A stretch of 21,451 bases of DNA from WS-7 sp036505295. Its GTDB lineage: Bacteria > Eisenbacteria > RBG-16-71-46 > SZUA-252. Positions 1 through 6,885 of this stretch are shown here, one piece after another. The DNA is taken from positions 1 through 21,451 of the forward strand of contig DASXTQ010000091.1 in the NCBI GenBank assembly GCA_036505295.1. Direction: 5' to 3'. The notes beneath the pieces are model-generated. The model ran no database searches, was not told the origin of the DNA, and worked only from the letters and a program-made list of their open reading frames with translations. Both the position numbers and the translations under genes were made by a program. Positions within the stretch are counted from its first letter, which is position 1; every line of letters begins with the position of its first letter.

Positions 1-275
1 AGCAGCGCCCGCGCCCCGGGAGTCGACGCCGCCCACTCGCGCGTCTTGATGTCGATCCCCGAGATGAGCTGCTCGAGAGAATCATACGTCGCACCGACTC
101 TCTTCAACTTCAGGGCGATCTTCCGAAGGAGCTTTTCGGAGGGGCGACGGCGATTGTGCTCGATGTCGGACATATGGGCCGGCGAGACGTCAAGGTCCGA
201 GGCGAGTCCGCGCAGGGTGAAGCCGGCACGCAGCCGGAGCCAGCGTATCTCCTCGCCGAGGTGTGGTGGGTTCAT
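1..275 (-). CDS. XRE-family helix-turn-helix transcriptional regulator (partial, 3' end beyond window)
   Basis: The reverse strand reads from an ATG at 275 as a cro/C1-type helix-turn-helix domain and stays open to the window edge, so the C-terminus is missing. The first 65 or so residues are the DNA-binding fold: GEEIRWLRLRAGFTLRGLA (helices 1-2), then DVSPAHMSDIEHNRRRPS, the recognition helix with the usual SPxxxSxIExxxRxPS pattern, then LLRKIALKLK. A second in-frame ATG lies at 284, but it sits inside a promoter-like -10 element (TAACAT) and has no Shine-Dalgarno sequence. The ATG at 275 lies 7 nt after that -10, so a leaderless transcript starting at 275 is the best reading. The gene diverges from the cyclic-nucleotide-domain gene. 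Its own promoter motif recurs before the membrane-protein operon at 2166, so autoregulation plus control of that operon is inferred. The family call is firm; the DNA targets are inference. Confidence 0.85.
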   Translation of the reverse strand, partial: MNPPHLGEEIRWLRLRAGFTLRGLASDLDVSPAHMSDIEHNRRRPSEKLLRKIALKLKRVGATYDSLEQLISGIDIKTREWAASTPGARAL

Positions 276-282
276 GTAAGCC

Positions 283-311
283 ATGTTAGCTATCGCTGCG
301 AACAGCGTCAA
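283..311 (-). promoter_or_regulatory. Promoter and likely operator of the XRE regulator gene
   Basis: On the minus strand there is TTGACG (306-311), a 17-bp spacer and TAACAT (283-288). The -10 is embedded in TAGCTAACAT, a 10-mer repeated exactly at the -10 of the promoter near 2212. The predicted transcription start falls on or next to the ATG at 275. Both hexamers match the sigma-70 consensus well, and the spacer is ideal. The operator role is inferred from the recurrence. Confidence 0.6.
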
Positions 312-315
312 GGGT

Positions 316-321
316 TATTAT
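316..321 (+). promoter_or_regulatory. Candidate -10 element for the cyclic-nucleotide-domain gene
   Basis: TATTAT matches the TATAAT consensus at five of six positions and lies 35 nt before the chosen start at 357. No good -35 hexamer is present 16-18 bp upstream, where the sequence is close to TCGCTG. The TAGCTAAC operator of the divergent XRE gene lies roughly 35-45 bp before the expected transcription start, so the promoter could be regulator-dependent. This is a weak call. Confidence 0.3.
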
Positions 322-356
322 GGATGGCGTCGGGGAGGTTCGCGAAAAGGGGGCTC

Positions 357-1112
357 ATGCTGACTTCAGTGGAACGCGTCCTGATTCTGAAGGGAGCGGA
401 TCTCTTAAAGGACGTTGGCCCGCGCCATCTCCTGGGCCTTGCGGATGTTGCCCGCGAGATCGAGATCTTGAAGGGGGATACCATTTACGAGGAGGACGAC
501 CCTGCGGACGCGCTCTACATGGTGGTCGAGGGGCGCGTGCGCCTCTCGACTGGCGGGCGGACCATGTCCGAAGTCGGACCAGGGGAGGCCTTCGGAACGT
601 GGTCCCTCGTGGACGACTCCGAGCGCGGCCATCGCGCCGAGTGTCTGGAGGACGGGCTGACGCTCGCGCTTCACCGGGACGAATTCTACGACATGGCGGC
701 CAGCGATCTGACGCTGCTGCAGGAGGTCGTGCGCGTGCTGGCGAAGCGCTTGCGCACGCTCGTGGCAGAGCGACCCGACGAGGCGCGCGTCGAGGGCGAG
801 GGCGCCGAGAAGCCAGAAGCGCTCGTGGAGGCGGAGACCGCGGCGGCCGCCGCCGAGTCCGCGACCGGCCCGCCATCCACCGAGGGCGCCGAGTCGCCGG
901 CCGGCCCGCCGCCCACGAAGGGCGCGGCCCTCGCCGCCGCCGCGCTCGGGCGACCTCTGCCCGAGAGTGAGGGGAGTGAGGGCCCTCCGTCCGCCGCGGA
1001 TCCCGCGGACGTGCCGCTCGAGACCCTCTCGACGGGTATCATTGCACCCGAGGGGCCGACCCCGACCGCTGACACCGCAAAACCCCCCGGCGCGAGGCCG
1101 AAGCAGCGATGA
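357..1112 (+). CDS. Cyclic-nucleotide-binding-domain protein with low-complexity tail
   Basis: This 251-residue protein has one cNMP-binding (CAP_ED) domain at about residues 20-132: GDTIYEEDDPADALYMVVEGRV, then GEAFGTWSLVDD, then a long C-terminal helix. The ATG at 357 is chosen because MLTSVERVLILKG is the usual opening of the relatives found in HEAT-repeat and transporter-fusion proteins, and because AAGGGGG lies just upstream. The position that is Glu in cAMP-binding CRP proteins (FGE) is Thr81 here, as I recall for this subfamily, so nucleotide binding is uncertain. No helix-turn-helix or other output domain follows. Residues 138-251 are Ala/Pro/Glu-rich and probably disordered, with a duplicated 12-residue unit. 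The gene diverges from the XRE regulator and converges on the small membrane gene ending at 1134. A partner-binding sensor is a guess. Confidence 0.8.
   Translation: MLTSVERVLILKGADLLKDVGPRHLLGLADVAREIEILKGDTIYEEDDPADALYMVVEGRVRLSTGGRTMSEVGPGEAFGTWSLVDDSERGHRAECLEDGLTLALHRDEFYDMAASDLTLLQEVVRVLAKRLRTLVAERPDEARVEGEGAEKPEALVEAETAAAAAESATGPPSTEGAESPAGPPPTKGAALAAAALGRPLPESEGSEGPPSAADPADVPLETLSTGIIAPEGPTPTADTAKPPGARPKQR
852..923 (+). repeat. Two imperfect 36-bp tandem repeats in the cyclic-nucleotide-domain gene tail
   Basis: Units at 852-887 and 888-923 are codon-aligned and encode AESATGPPSTEG and AESPAGPPPTKG. They lie in the Ala/Pro/Glu-rich tail and look like an internal duplication of disordered linker sequence. 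Confidence 0.75.
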
Positions 1113-1133
1113 GAGTCTCACGATTCACGGAGC

Positions 1134-1346
1134 CTAGGTTCCGCGCTTGGAGACCACCAATAGGGCCACGCCGCCGATCAGCGATATCACCCCGACGACG
1201 GGCGCAATTGGAATCGTCTTGTGTTCCGTGGCCGTGGCCTTGATCCCACCGACATCGAGGACCGTCGTCTGGCTGTTGTAGCCGATCCCGCCATAGATCA
1301 GCGCGACGACCCCGAGGATCACGAGCGCGATACCGAGTAGTTTCAT
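1134..1346 (-). CDS. Small two-helix membrane protein (DUF3185-like)
   Basis: This 70-residue protein has a hydrophobic helix at residues 3-23 (LLGIALVILGVVALIYGGI) and another at about 47-66 (APVVGVISLIGGVALLVV). Between them is a short loop with the pattern TTVLDVGGIKATATEHKTIPI. Small proteins with this TVLD-G-I-A-KTIP pattern are common in Proteobacteria and Acidobacteria and are usually annotated as DUF3185-like or hypothetical. The biochemical function is unknown. The start is supported by GGGAGGGAGGATCGAC directly before the ATG. It is the last gene of a three-gene minus-strand unit, 28 bp after the lmo0937-like gene, so it is probably under the promoter at 2212-2240. The context suggests an envelope-stress role (inference). 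Confidence 0.75.
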   Translation of the reverse strand: MKLLGIALVILGVVALIYGGIGYNSQTTVLDVGGIKATATEHKTIPIAPVVGVISLIGGVALLVVSKRGT

Positions 1347-1374
1347 GTCGATCCTCCCTCCCGTCGGCAGCGGC

Positions 1375-1524
1375 CTAGATCGCGCGCCGCCCTTGAATGA
1401 GTCGGACCACCACCGCGATGAGCGCGATGACGAGCAGAATGTGGATGAGCCCGCCCATGGTGTAGGACGACAACAGACCGAGCAGCCAAAGAATGACGAG
1501 AATGACGACGATTGTCCAAATCAT
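1375..1524 (-). CDS. lmo0937-family small membrane protein
   Basis: This 49-residue protein is almost entirely hydrophobic. It starts MIWTIVVILVILWLLG, has a Gly/Ser break (LLSSYTMGG), a second helix LIHILLVIALIAVVVRL and a short basic end QGRRAI. This is the typical architecture and length of the lmo0937 family, which has no known biochemical activity and is often found with stress-induced genes. The ATG at 1524 has GGAGG seven bases upstream. The gene lies 63 bp after the 192-residue membrane protein and 28 bp before the DUF3185-like gene, in the same orientation. It is short enough to be missed by length-filtered gene callers. Confidence 0.8.
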   Translation of the reverse strand: MIWTIVVILVILWLLGLLSSYTMGGLIHILLVIALIAVVVRLIQGRRAI

Positions 1525-1587
1525 GGAGTTGCCTCCGATCCGAATGAAGGGTACGAGCCTGGAATCACGCGGGCCTGGCGCGACAGT

Positions 1588-2166
1588 CTAGTCGCGGTAG
1601 CTCCCATCGAGGCCGATCGGTGCCGCCCTTCCGGTTGCCTTCGCGCGTCCCCTGGCGACAAGGCTTGCCTCATTCACTGCGCGGACGGTATCGCCCAGCT
1701 TGAAGCGGAGGCCCGCCGCGACCTGGCCCCAACCCATCCCGCGGTCATGGAGTTGGAGGAGCTGGGCCGCGGTCATGCCTTCCTTGTCGCTGGCGGCGAG
1801 CGTATGCGCGATCGTCAGGTCACCCCATGAAGCTCCGAGTTGATTCCTCTCGGTGGTGATCGCATCTTCGCTGATGCCGAACGCCGTCCCCAAGAACTTC
1901 GCCACACGGGTCTCACCAACCGAAGCCCGATTGATTCTCGTCGCTTGCGCGGCCAGGGCTATGTCGGCGGAAGCGCGAGATTGCGGAGTGGAGGTACTCG
2001 ACCCATGTCCGAAGGTGTCGCCCGTGTATCCCACGGCGGTCCCGAGAATCGCGATCGCGGCGATCATCGCAAGCATGAAGACGAGTACATTACCCGCGCC
2101 GGGCCAGAGGGCAAAAGAAGTCCGCGAGGTGGCTCTGGCGATTCCGGCGCGAGTCAGGCTGCCCAT
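1588..2166 (-). CDS. Membrane-anchored protein of unknown function with duplicated WG motif
   Basis: I do not recognise a named family for this 192-residue protein. A single hydrophobic helix spans about residues 25-47 (N-terminal anchor or uncleaved signal). A Ser/Thr-rich linker (about 50-65) leads to a helical region with two related units: FGISEDAITTERNQLGASWG (from about 97) followed by DLTIAHTLA, and EGMTAAQLLQLHDRGMGWGQ (from about 129) followed by VAAGLRFKLG. Each carries a conserved (S/G)WG-acidic/Gln turn. Related hypothetical proteins with repeated LGWGEI-like turns occur in many Gram-negative genomes. The ATG at 2166 follows GAAGGGAACC. It is first in the three-gene minus-strand unit and sits behind a promoter whose -10 region is identical to that of the XRE gene. 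Function unknown; an envelope role is inferred. Confidence 0.7.
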   Translation of the reverse strand: MGSLTRAGIARATSRTSFALWPGAGNVLVFMLAMIAAIAILGTAVGYTGDTFGHGSSTSTPQSRASADIALAAQATRINRASVGETRVAKFLGTAFGISEDAITTERNQLGASWGDLTIAHTLAASDKEGMTAAQLLQLHDRGMGWGQVAAGLRFKLGDTVRAVNEASLVARGRAKATGRAAPIGLDGSYRD

Positions 2167-2204
2167 GGTTCCCTTCGAGGAGAGAGAAAGCGTGCTGCGT
2201 CTGT

Positions 2205-2240
2205 GTTAGCTATGTTAGCTAACGTCGCATACACTTGCAA
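2205..2240 (-). promoter_or_regulatory. Promoter and palindromic operator of the three-gene membrane-protein unit
   Basis: On the minus strand there is TTGCAA (2235-2240), a 17-bp spacer and TAACAT (2212-2217). The perfect palindrome GTTAGCTAAC occupies 2214-2223, and a second half-copy TAGCTAAC follows at 2205-2212. The block TAGCTAACAT is the same as at the XRE promoter, with the same position relative to the -35. The predicted 5' leader is about 40 nt to the ATG at 2166. Confidence 0.6.
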
Positions 2241-2280
2241 GAACTATTCGAGGGGGGTGGGGCAGGCGCGACGCGGGGCC

Positions 2281-3960
2281 CTACTTCCGGATCAGCTTCT
2301 TGTACTTGAGGCGATGCGGCTGGTCGGCGGCGGCGCCGAGCCGCGCGTGGCGGTTCGCTTCGTAGTCCTGGTAGTTTCCCTCGAACCAGACGACGCTTCC
2401 GTCCTCCTCGAAGGCGATCATGTGGGTGGCGATGCGATCCAGGAACCAGCGGTCGTGGCTGATCACGCAGATCGAGCCCGCGAAGTTCAAGATCCCTTCC
2501 TCCAGCGCGCGAAGGGTGTCCACGTCGAGGTCGTTCGTCGGCTCATCGAGCAGGAGGAGGTTTCCGCCGGAGCGCAGGAGCTTGGCCAGATGGACCCGGT
2601 TCCGCTCCCCGCCGCTCAGGTTCTTCACCAGCTTCTGCTGGTCGGCGCCCTTGAAGTTGAACATCGCGACGTAGGATCGCGACGGCACCGCCCGGCTTCC
2701 TAGCTGGATTTCATCCTCGCCGTTCGAGATTTCCTCCCAGACGTTTCGGTCGCCCTGAAGCGCGTCGCGGCTCTGATCGACGACCGCGAGCTTCACGGTA
2801 TCGCCGGTCCGGACGGTGCCCGAATCTGTGGACTCGAGACCGGCGATCAGCCGGAACAGCGTCGTCTTGCCCGCGCCGTTCGGGCCGATGATTCCAATGA
2901 TTCCCCCCGGGGGGAGCTGGAACGAAAGCCCGTCGATCAGCACGCGGTCCCCGTAGCCCTTCACGAGATCGCGCGCCTCCACGACGAGATTCCCCAGCCG
3001 GGGACCCGCGGGAATCGAGATCTCGACGACCTCCGAGCGCTTCTCGCTCTCCCGTCGCAGGAGATCCTCGTATGCCGTGACGCGCGCCTTGCTCTTCGCC
3101 TGCCTGGCGCGGGGGGACATCCGGATCCACTCCAGCTCGCGCTGGAGGGTGCGTTGGCGCGCCGTCTCCGCCTTCTCCTCGAGGGCGAGCCGCTGCTGCT
3201 TCTGCTCGAGCCAAGAGGAGTAGTTGCCTTCCCACGGGATTCCCTGACCGCGGTCCAGCTCGAGGATCCATCCCGCAACGTTGTCCAGGAAGTAACGGTC
3301 GTGGGTCACCGCGACGACCGTGCCGGGATATTCCTTGAGGAAGCGCTCGAGCCACGCCACGGATTCGGCGTCCAGGTGATTCGTCGGCTCGTCGAGGAGA
3401 AGCAGATCGGGTTGTTGGAGGAGGAGCCGGCACAGGGCGACACGGCGCCGCTCGCCTCCGGAAAGGGTCGCGACCGGCGTGTCGCCGGCGGGCACCCGCA
3501 GCGCGTCCATCGCGATCTCCACCGTGCGATCCAGCTCCCAGGCGTTCTTGGCCTCGATCTCCGCCATAACGCGGCCGTGCTCCTCGAGGACGCTTTCCAT
3601 TTCTTTCTCGGAGAGGCTCTCGCCCAATTTCATATTGAGCTCGTTGAAACGCTGGAGCAGAGCGCGCGTCTCGGCGACTCCTTCTTCGATGTTCCCGAGG
3701 ACGTCCTTCGAGGCATCGAGGAGCGGCTCTTGCGGGAGGTACCCGACGCGGATCCCCTTGGCGGGTCGCGCCTCGCCTCCCGAGGGTTCCTCGACGCCCG
3801 CCATGATGCGGAGAAGGGTGCTCTTTCCGGCGCCGTTCAGCCCGAGCACGCCGATTTTGGCGCCCGGGAGAAACGAGAGCCAGATCCCCTTCAAGACCTC
3901 GCGGTTCGGGGGATAGACCTTGCGGAGGTCCTTCATCGTGAAGATGTATTGATGAGCCAT
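2281..3960 (-). CDS. ettA: Energy-dependent translational throttle protein EttA (ABC-F ATPase)
   Basis: This 559-residue soluble ABC-F protein has two nucleotide-binding domains and no membrane segment. EttA binds the ribosomal E site and couples the ATP/ADP state to the first steps of elongation. NBD1 has Walker A GLNGAGKST (40-48), signature LSGGE (166-170) and DEPTN (190-194). NBD2 has GPNGAGKTT (359-367), LSGGE (448-452) and DEPTN (472-476). Both catalytic glutamates are present. The interdomain linker (about 255-310) carries RARQAKSKAR, characteristic of EttA rather than Uup or antibiotic-resistance ABC-F proteins. E. coli EttA is 555 residues. The ATG at 3960 (MAHQYIFTMKDL) is chosen over upstream in-frame codons because it matches the EttA N-terminus; its Shine-Dalgarno sequence is weak. 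It diverges from the CDGSH gene, and no terminator is visible after it. Confidence 0.95.
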   Translation of the reverse strand: MAHQYIFTMKDLRKVYPPNREVLKGIWLSFLPGAKIGVLGLNGAGKSTLLRIMAGVEEPSGGEARPAKGIRVGYLPQEPLLDASKDVLGNIEEGVAETRALLQRFNELNMKLGESLSEKEMESVLEEHGRVMAEIEAKNAWELDRTVEIAMDALRVPAGDTPVATLSGGERRRVALCRLLLQQPDLLLLDEPTNHLDAESVAWLERFLKEYPGTVVAVTHDRYFLDNVAGWILELDRGQGIPWEGNYSSWLEQKQQRLALEEKAETARQRTLQRELEWIRMSPRARQAKSKARVTAYEDLLRRESEKRSEVVEISIPAGPRLGNLVVEARDLVKGYGDRVLIDGLSFQLPPGGIIGIIGPNGAGKTTLFRLIAGLESTDSGTVRTGDTVKLAVVDQSRDALQGDRNVWEEISNGEDEIQLGSRAVPSRSYVAMFNFKGADQQKLVKNLSGGERNRVHLAKLLRSGGNLLLLDEPTNDLDVDTLRALEEGILNFAGSICVISHDRWFLDRIATHMIAFEEDGSVVWFEGNYQDYEANRHARLGAAADQPHRLKYKKLIRK

Positions 3961-3970
3961 GCGTTCCGGG

Positions 3971-3982
3971 GAGTATATACTC
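3971..3982. promoter_or_regulatory. 12-bp AT-rich palindrome between divergent ettA and CDGSH genes
   Basis: GAGTATATACTC is a perfect palindrome in an otherwise GC-rich 86-bp divergent intergenic region. TATACT can be read as a -10 element on either strand, but I find no well-spaced -35 for either direction. It may be a promoter core or a regulator site. Confidence 0.35.
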
Positions 3983-4046
3983 AACTCGATTCCCCGTGGC
4001 GGCGATCGCCAGCGCTCCGGGATCGCGCGCACGACCAGGAGGATTC

Positions 4047-4283
4047 ATGCCGGGAGCCACGATCACGATACGCAACAATGGTTCGATCCGGATCGAGGGG
4101 GATTTCGCGATCGTCGACCAGGAGGGGAGGCCGTTCGACCTGGCCGGCCGCACGACGATCTCTCTCTGCCGCTGCGGTCAGTCCTCGAACAAACCGTTCT
4201 GTGACGGCACCCACAACACGTGCGGTTTTGCGTCCATCGTCGAGGCGCGCGCGCTCCCGCCGCCCGCTCCGAAACCCGCATAA
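4047..4283 (+). CDS. CDGSH-type iron-sulfur domain protein
   Basis: This 78-residue protein carries one CDGSH motif: C41-R-C43-G-x-S-x-x-K-P-F-C52-D-G-T-H56. The three cysteines and one histidine ligate a labile 2Fe-2S cluster, as in mitoNEET relatives. The N-terminal half is a short beta-rich segment (ITIRNNGSIRIEGDFAIVD), and the C-terminus is a Pro/Ala tail. The ATG at 4047 has AGGAGG at ideal spacing; an in-frame ATG at 3996 lacks this. It is cytosolic, with no membrane helix. It is the first gene of a co-directional series through the S9 peptidase at 9630, 21 bp before the next gene. Redox or cluster transfer is the family role; the specific partner is unknown. Confidence 0.9.
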   Translation: MPGATITIRNNGSIRIEGDFAIVDQEGRPFDLAGRTTISLCRCGQSSNKPFCDGTHNTCGFASIVEARALPPPAPKPA

Positions 4284-4304
4284 CCTCCCGGAGGCCCCCG
4301 TTCC

Positions 4305-5444
4305 ATGATCCAGTCCTTCCGCGTCGAAGAGCTGCAACGCCTTTTATTGACCGACGGGCCGGGGCCCCTTCTATCGCTCTACCTGCCGACCCATCGTCGT
4401 CACCCGGAATGGAAACAGGACCCGGTGCGCTTCCGCGCCCTCCTGCATCAGGCGGGGGAGCTTCTCGGGACGAGGTACAAGAGCCGCGACGCGGAGGCGT
4501 TCCTGGAACCCCTGCGCAAGCTCGAGACCGATCGGCACTGGGAGTATTCGCTCGACGGGCTCGCGCTCTTTCGATCGGAGAACGCGACGGCGGTGTACCG
4601 TCTCCCCATCCCGGTTCCGGAGCTCGTCGTCGTCGCGGACACGTATCACACGAAGCCTCTGCTCAAGTTCCTCCACTCGAACCGCCGGTACCTCGTCCTC
4701 GCGGTGAGCCAGAACGCGGTGAGCCTCTACGAGGGGAGTCCGTTCGGCGCGGGCGCGGTCAACCTGCACGGCGTGCCGTTGAGCCTTCGCGAAGCGCTCG
4801 GGATCCCCGATTACGACCGGTCCTTCTCGGCAGCCGGCGGGTGGGTCCAGGGGGGCGTCTTTCACGGGAGAGGCCCCGGTAAGGAGCGGAAGAAAGAGGA
4901 GCTGCTCCGGTTCTTCAACGCCATCGACCGGGGTCTCCATGATTATCTGCGCGATGAGCGGGTGCCGCTCCTGCTCGCCGCCGTCAAGTATTACCATCCG
5001 ATCTACAGGCAGGTGAACCGTTACCCCGATCTTCTCGAGGCCGGTCTCGAGGGAAACTACGAGCGCGCGCCTTCCGAGCAGATCCACGCCGAGGCGTGGC
5101 CGCTCGTGAGCCGGGCGCTCCAGGACCGTATCGAGACCTGGGTGGCGCGTTACCGCGAGCGGGCGGGGACGGGCCGCGCCTCGGAGCGGCTCGACGAAAT
5201 CGCCGTGGCCGCGGTGACCGGCCGCGTGCAGCTTCTCCTGGTCGCGGAAGAGGAATCGATCTGGGGGATCTTGGATCGCAAGACAGGATCGATCCAGGTT
5301 CACGAGCGGCAAATGAACGCGGACGACGCCGACGTGCTGGACGACATCGCCGAGGAATCTCTGAAACGTGGCGGCGAGGTGTACGTGGTTCCGCGCGCTT
5401 CGATGCCTGGTTCGGGACCGATCGCCGCGCTATTCCGTTTCTGA
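4305..5444 (+). CDS. Bacterial archaeo-eukaryotic release factor-like protein (baeRF family 3-like)
   Basis: This 379-residue soluble protein matches the baeRF group: SLYLPTHRRHPEWKQDPVRF near the N-terminus, then LDGLALFRSE, the segment HTKPLLKFLHSNRRYLVLAVSQNAVSLYEG, a central helical part, and a C-terminal GRVQLLLVAEEESIWG domain. Bacterial proteins of this type are related to the eRF1/Pelota fold and are proposed to act in ribosome rescue or translation quality control; direct biochemistry is sparse. No GGQ peptide-release tripeptide is present, so hydrolysis in the eRF1 manner is unlikely. The start ATG at 4305 has GGAGG ten bases upstream. It sits 21 bp after the CDGSH gene and 19 bp before pncB, probably one transcript. 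The subfamily number is my best recollection. Confidence 0.8.
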   Translation: MIQSFRVEELQRLLLTDGPGPLLSLYLPTHRRHPEWKQDPVRFRALLHQAGELLGTRYKSRDAEAFLEPLRKLETDRHWEYSLDGLALFRSENATAVYRLPIPVPELVVVADTYHTKPLLKFLHSNRRYLVLAVSQNAVSLYEGSPFGAGAVNLHGVPLSLREALGIPDYDRSFSAAGGWVQGGVFHGRGPGKERKKEELLRFFNAIDRGLHDYLRDERVPLLLAAVKYYHPIYRQVNRYPDLLEAGLEGNYERAPSEQIHAEAWPLVSRALQDRIETWVARYRERAGTGRASERLDEIAVAAVTGRVQLLLVAEEESIWGILDRKTGSIQVHERQMNADDADVLDDIAEESLKRGGEVYVVPRASMPGSGPIAALFRF

Positions 5445-5463
5445 CCCCCGAGGGGGAGAAACC

Positions 5464-6885
5464 GTGCCGCCGTCCGCCCTGCTGACGGATCTCTACGAGC
5501 TGACGATGCTCGCGGGATACTTCGAGCAGGGCATGCATCAGCTTCCCGCGACATTCGATCTTTTCTTCCGCGAGCTCCCGTTCGAGGGTGGATACGCGGT
5601 GATGGCCGGCCTGGACCCGGCGCTCGAGTTCCTGGAATCGTTGAGATTCCGGGAAGACGATCTGGACTACATCGAGTCGATCGGTCTGTTCCGCGGCCCG
5701 TTCATCGCCTACCTCTCGTCCCTCCGCTTCCGAGGAACCGTCACCGCCGTGCCGGAGGGCACTGCGGTCTTTCCGTACGAACCGATCCTCACCGTGGAAG
5801 GAGCCCTGGCGGAAACGCAGCTCGTCGAAACCGCGCTCCTGAATATCGTCAATTTCCAAACCTTGATCGCGACGAAGGCTTCACGTGTGGTGCAGGCCGC
5901 GGCGCCCGCCAAGGTCGTGGAGTTCGGAACGAGGCGTGCCCAGGGGCCGGACGGCGCGATCTCGGCCACACGCGCCGCGGCGGTCGGCGGGGTGCTCACG
6001 ACCAGCAATCTCGCCGCGGGGAAGGCGTTCGGTCTTCCCGTCGCCGGAACCCAGGCGCACAGCTGGGTGATGTCCTTCCGCACCGAGCTCGAGGCGTTTC
6101 GTGCGTACGCCACCGCGTTTCCGGACGACTGCGTGCTGCTCGTCGACACCTACGACACGCTCCGGAGCGGAATCCCGAACGCGATCACGGTCGCGAAGGA
6201 GCTGGAAGCCGGCGGGCACAAGATGTCGGGAGTGCGCCTGGATTCCGGGGACCTCGCCTATCTGAGCCGGGAATCGCGGCGACTCCTCGACGAAGCGGGA
6301 TTGAACCACGTGAAGATCCTCGCCTCGAACGAGCTGGACGAGCACGTGATCCAATCCATCCGCTCGGAAGGCGGGCAGGTGGACATGTACGGCGTGGGAA
6401 CGCGGCTCGTGACCGGGGCGGGACAAGGGGGAGGGGCGCTCGGGGGCATCTACAAGCTCGTGGAGATCGACGGGAAACCCAAGGTCAAGGTGAGCGGCGA
6501 TCCCTCCAAGGGCACGATCCCCGGGAAGAAACAGCTGTGGCGCGTGATCCGCCCGGACGGTGGGTACGAAATGGACGTGATCGGCCTTGAGGGCGAGACA
6601 ATCGGTCCGGGTGCGCAGGTCTTCGATCCGAGCCATCCGCTTCGCCACGCGCCGATTCCAGGCGACACGCGGCTCGAGGATCTACGGACGGTGGTGATGG
6701 ACCGCGGGTCGCGGGTCTTGAGTCCCGCAGCGCTTCCCGCCCTCGCGAAGCGGGCCGCCAAGGAGGTCAGGTCGCTGCCCGAGGGGTCCCTTCGGCTGAT
6801 GAACCCGCATCGATACCGGGTGTCGCTGAGTCCTAAGCTTCATGAGCTGCGCTTGCGGCTCATCGAGGAGGCCAGAGCCGGATGA
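5464..6885 (+). CDS. pncB: Nicotinate phosphoribosyltransferase
   Basis: This 473-residue enzyme makes nicotinate mononucleotide from nicotinate and PRPP, with ATP hydrolysis, in the Preiss-Handler NAD salvage pathway. Visible signatures are LLTDLYELTML at the N-terminus, FDLFFRELPFEGGYAVMAGL, EFGTRRAQGPDGA (153-165), and GTQAHSWVMSF with His199, which corresponds to the autophosphorylated histidine of the family. Further signatures are VRLDSGDLAYLS and VDMYGVGTRLVTG. The GTG at 5464 is chosen: it follows GAGGGGGAGAAACC, and the protein then begins at the conserved LLTDLYELTM segment. An upstream in-frame ATG at 5368 lies inside the preceding gene. The gene overlaps pncA by four bases (ATGA), so translation is probably coupled. 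Confidence 0.95.
   Translation: MPPSALLTDLYELTMLAGYFEQGMHQLPATFDLFFRELPFEGGYAVMAGLDPALEFLESLRFREDDLDYIESIGLFRGPFIAYLSSLRFRGTVTAVPEGTAVFPYEPILTVEGALAETQLVETALLNIVNFQTLIATKASRVVQAAAPAKVVEFGTRRAQGPDGAISATRAAAVGGVLTTSNLAAGKAFGLPVAGTQAHSWVMSFRTELEAFRAYATAFPDDCVLLVDTYDTLRSGIPNAITVAKELEAGGHKMSGVRLDSGDLAYLSRESRRLLDEAGLNHVKILASNELDEHVIQSIRSEGGQVDMYGVGTRLVTGAGQGGGALGGIYKLVEIDGKPKVKVSGDPSKGTIPGKKQLWRVIRPDGGYEMDVIGLEGETIGPGAQVFDPSHPLRHAPIPGDTRLEDLRTVVMDRGSRVLSPAALPALAKRAAKEVRSLPEGSLRLMNPHRYRVSLSPKLHELRLRLIEEARAG

Noticed and set aside
3996..4046. Earlier in-frame ATG for the CDGSH protein
   Set aside because: No ribosome-binding site; the ATG at 4047 has AGGAGG at ideal spacing and gives the family length.
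2711..4153. Long open frame (480 codons) on the minus strand over ettA
   Set aside because: Arg/Pro-rich shadow of the real ettA frame, a high-GC artefact without a domain or ribosome-binding site. The same applies to long antisense frames at 7963-9600 and 16342-18015.
5368..5463. Upstream ATG for pncB inside the baeRF gene
   Set aside because: Would add a non-conserved segment read in another frame of the preceding gene; the GTG at 5464 has a good ribosome-binding site.
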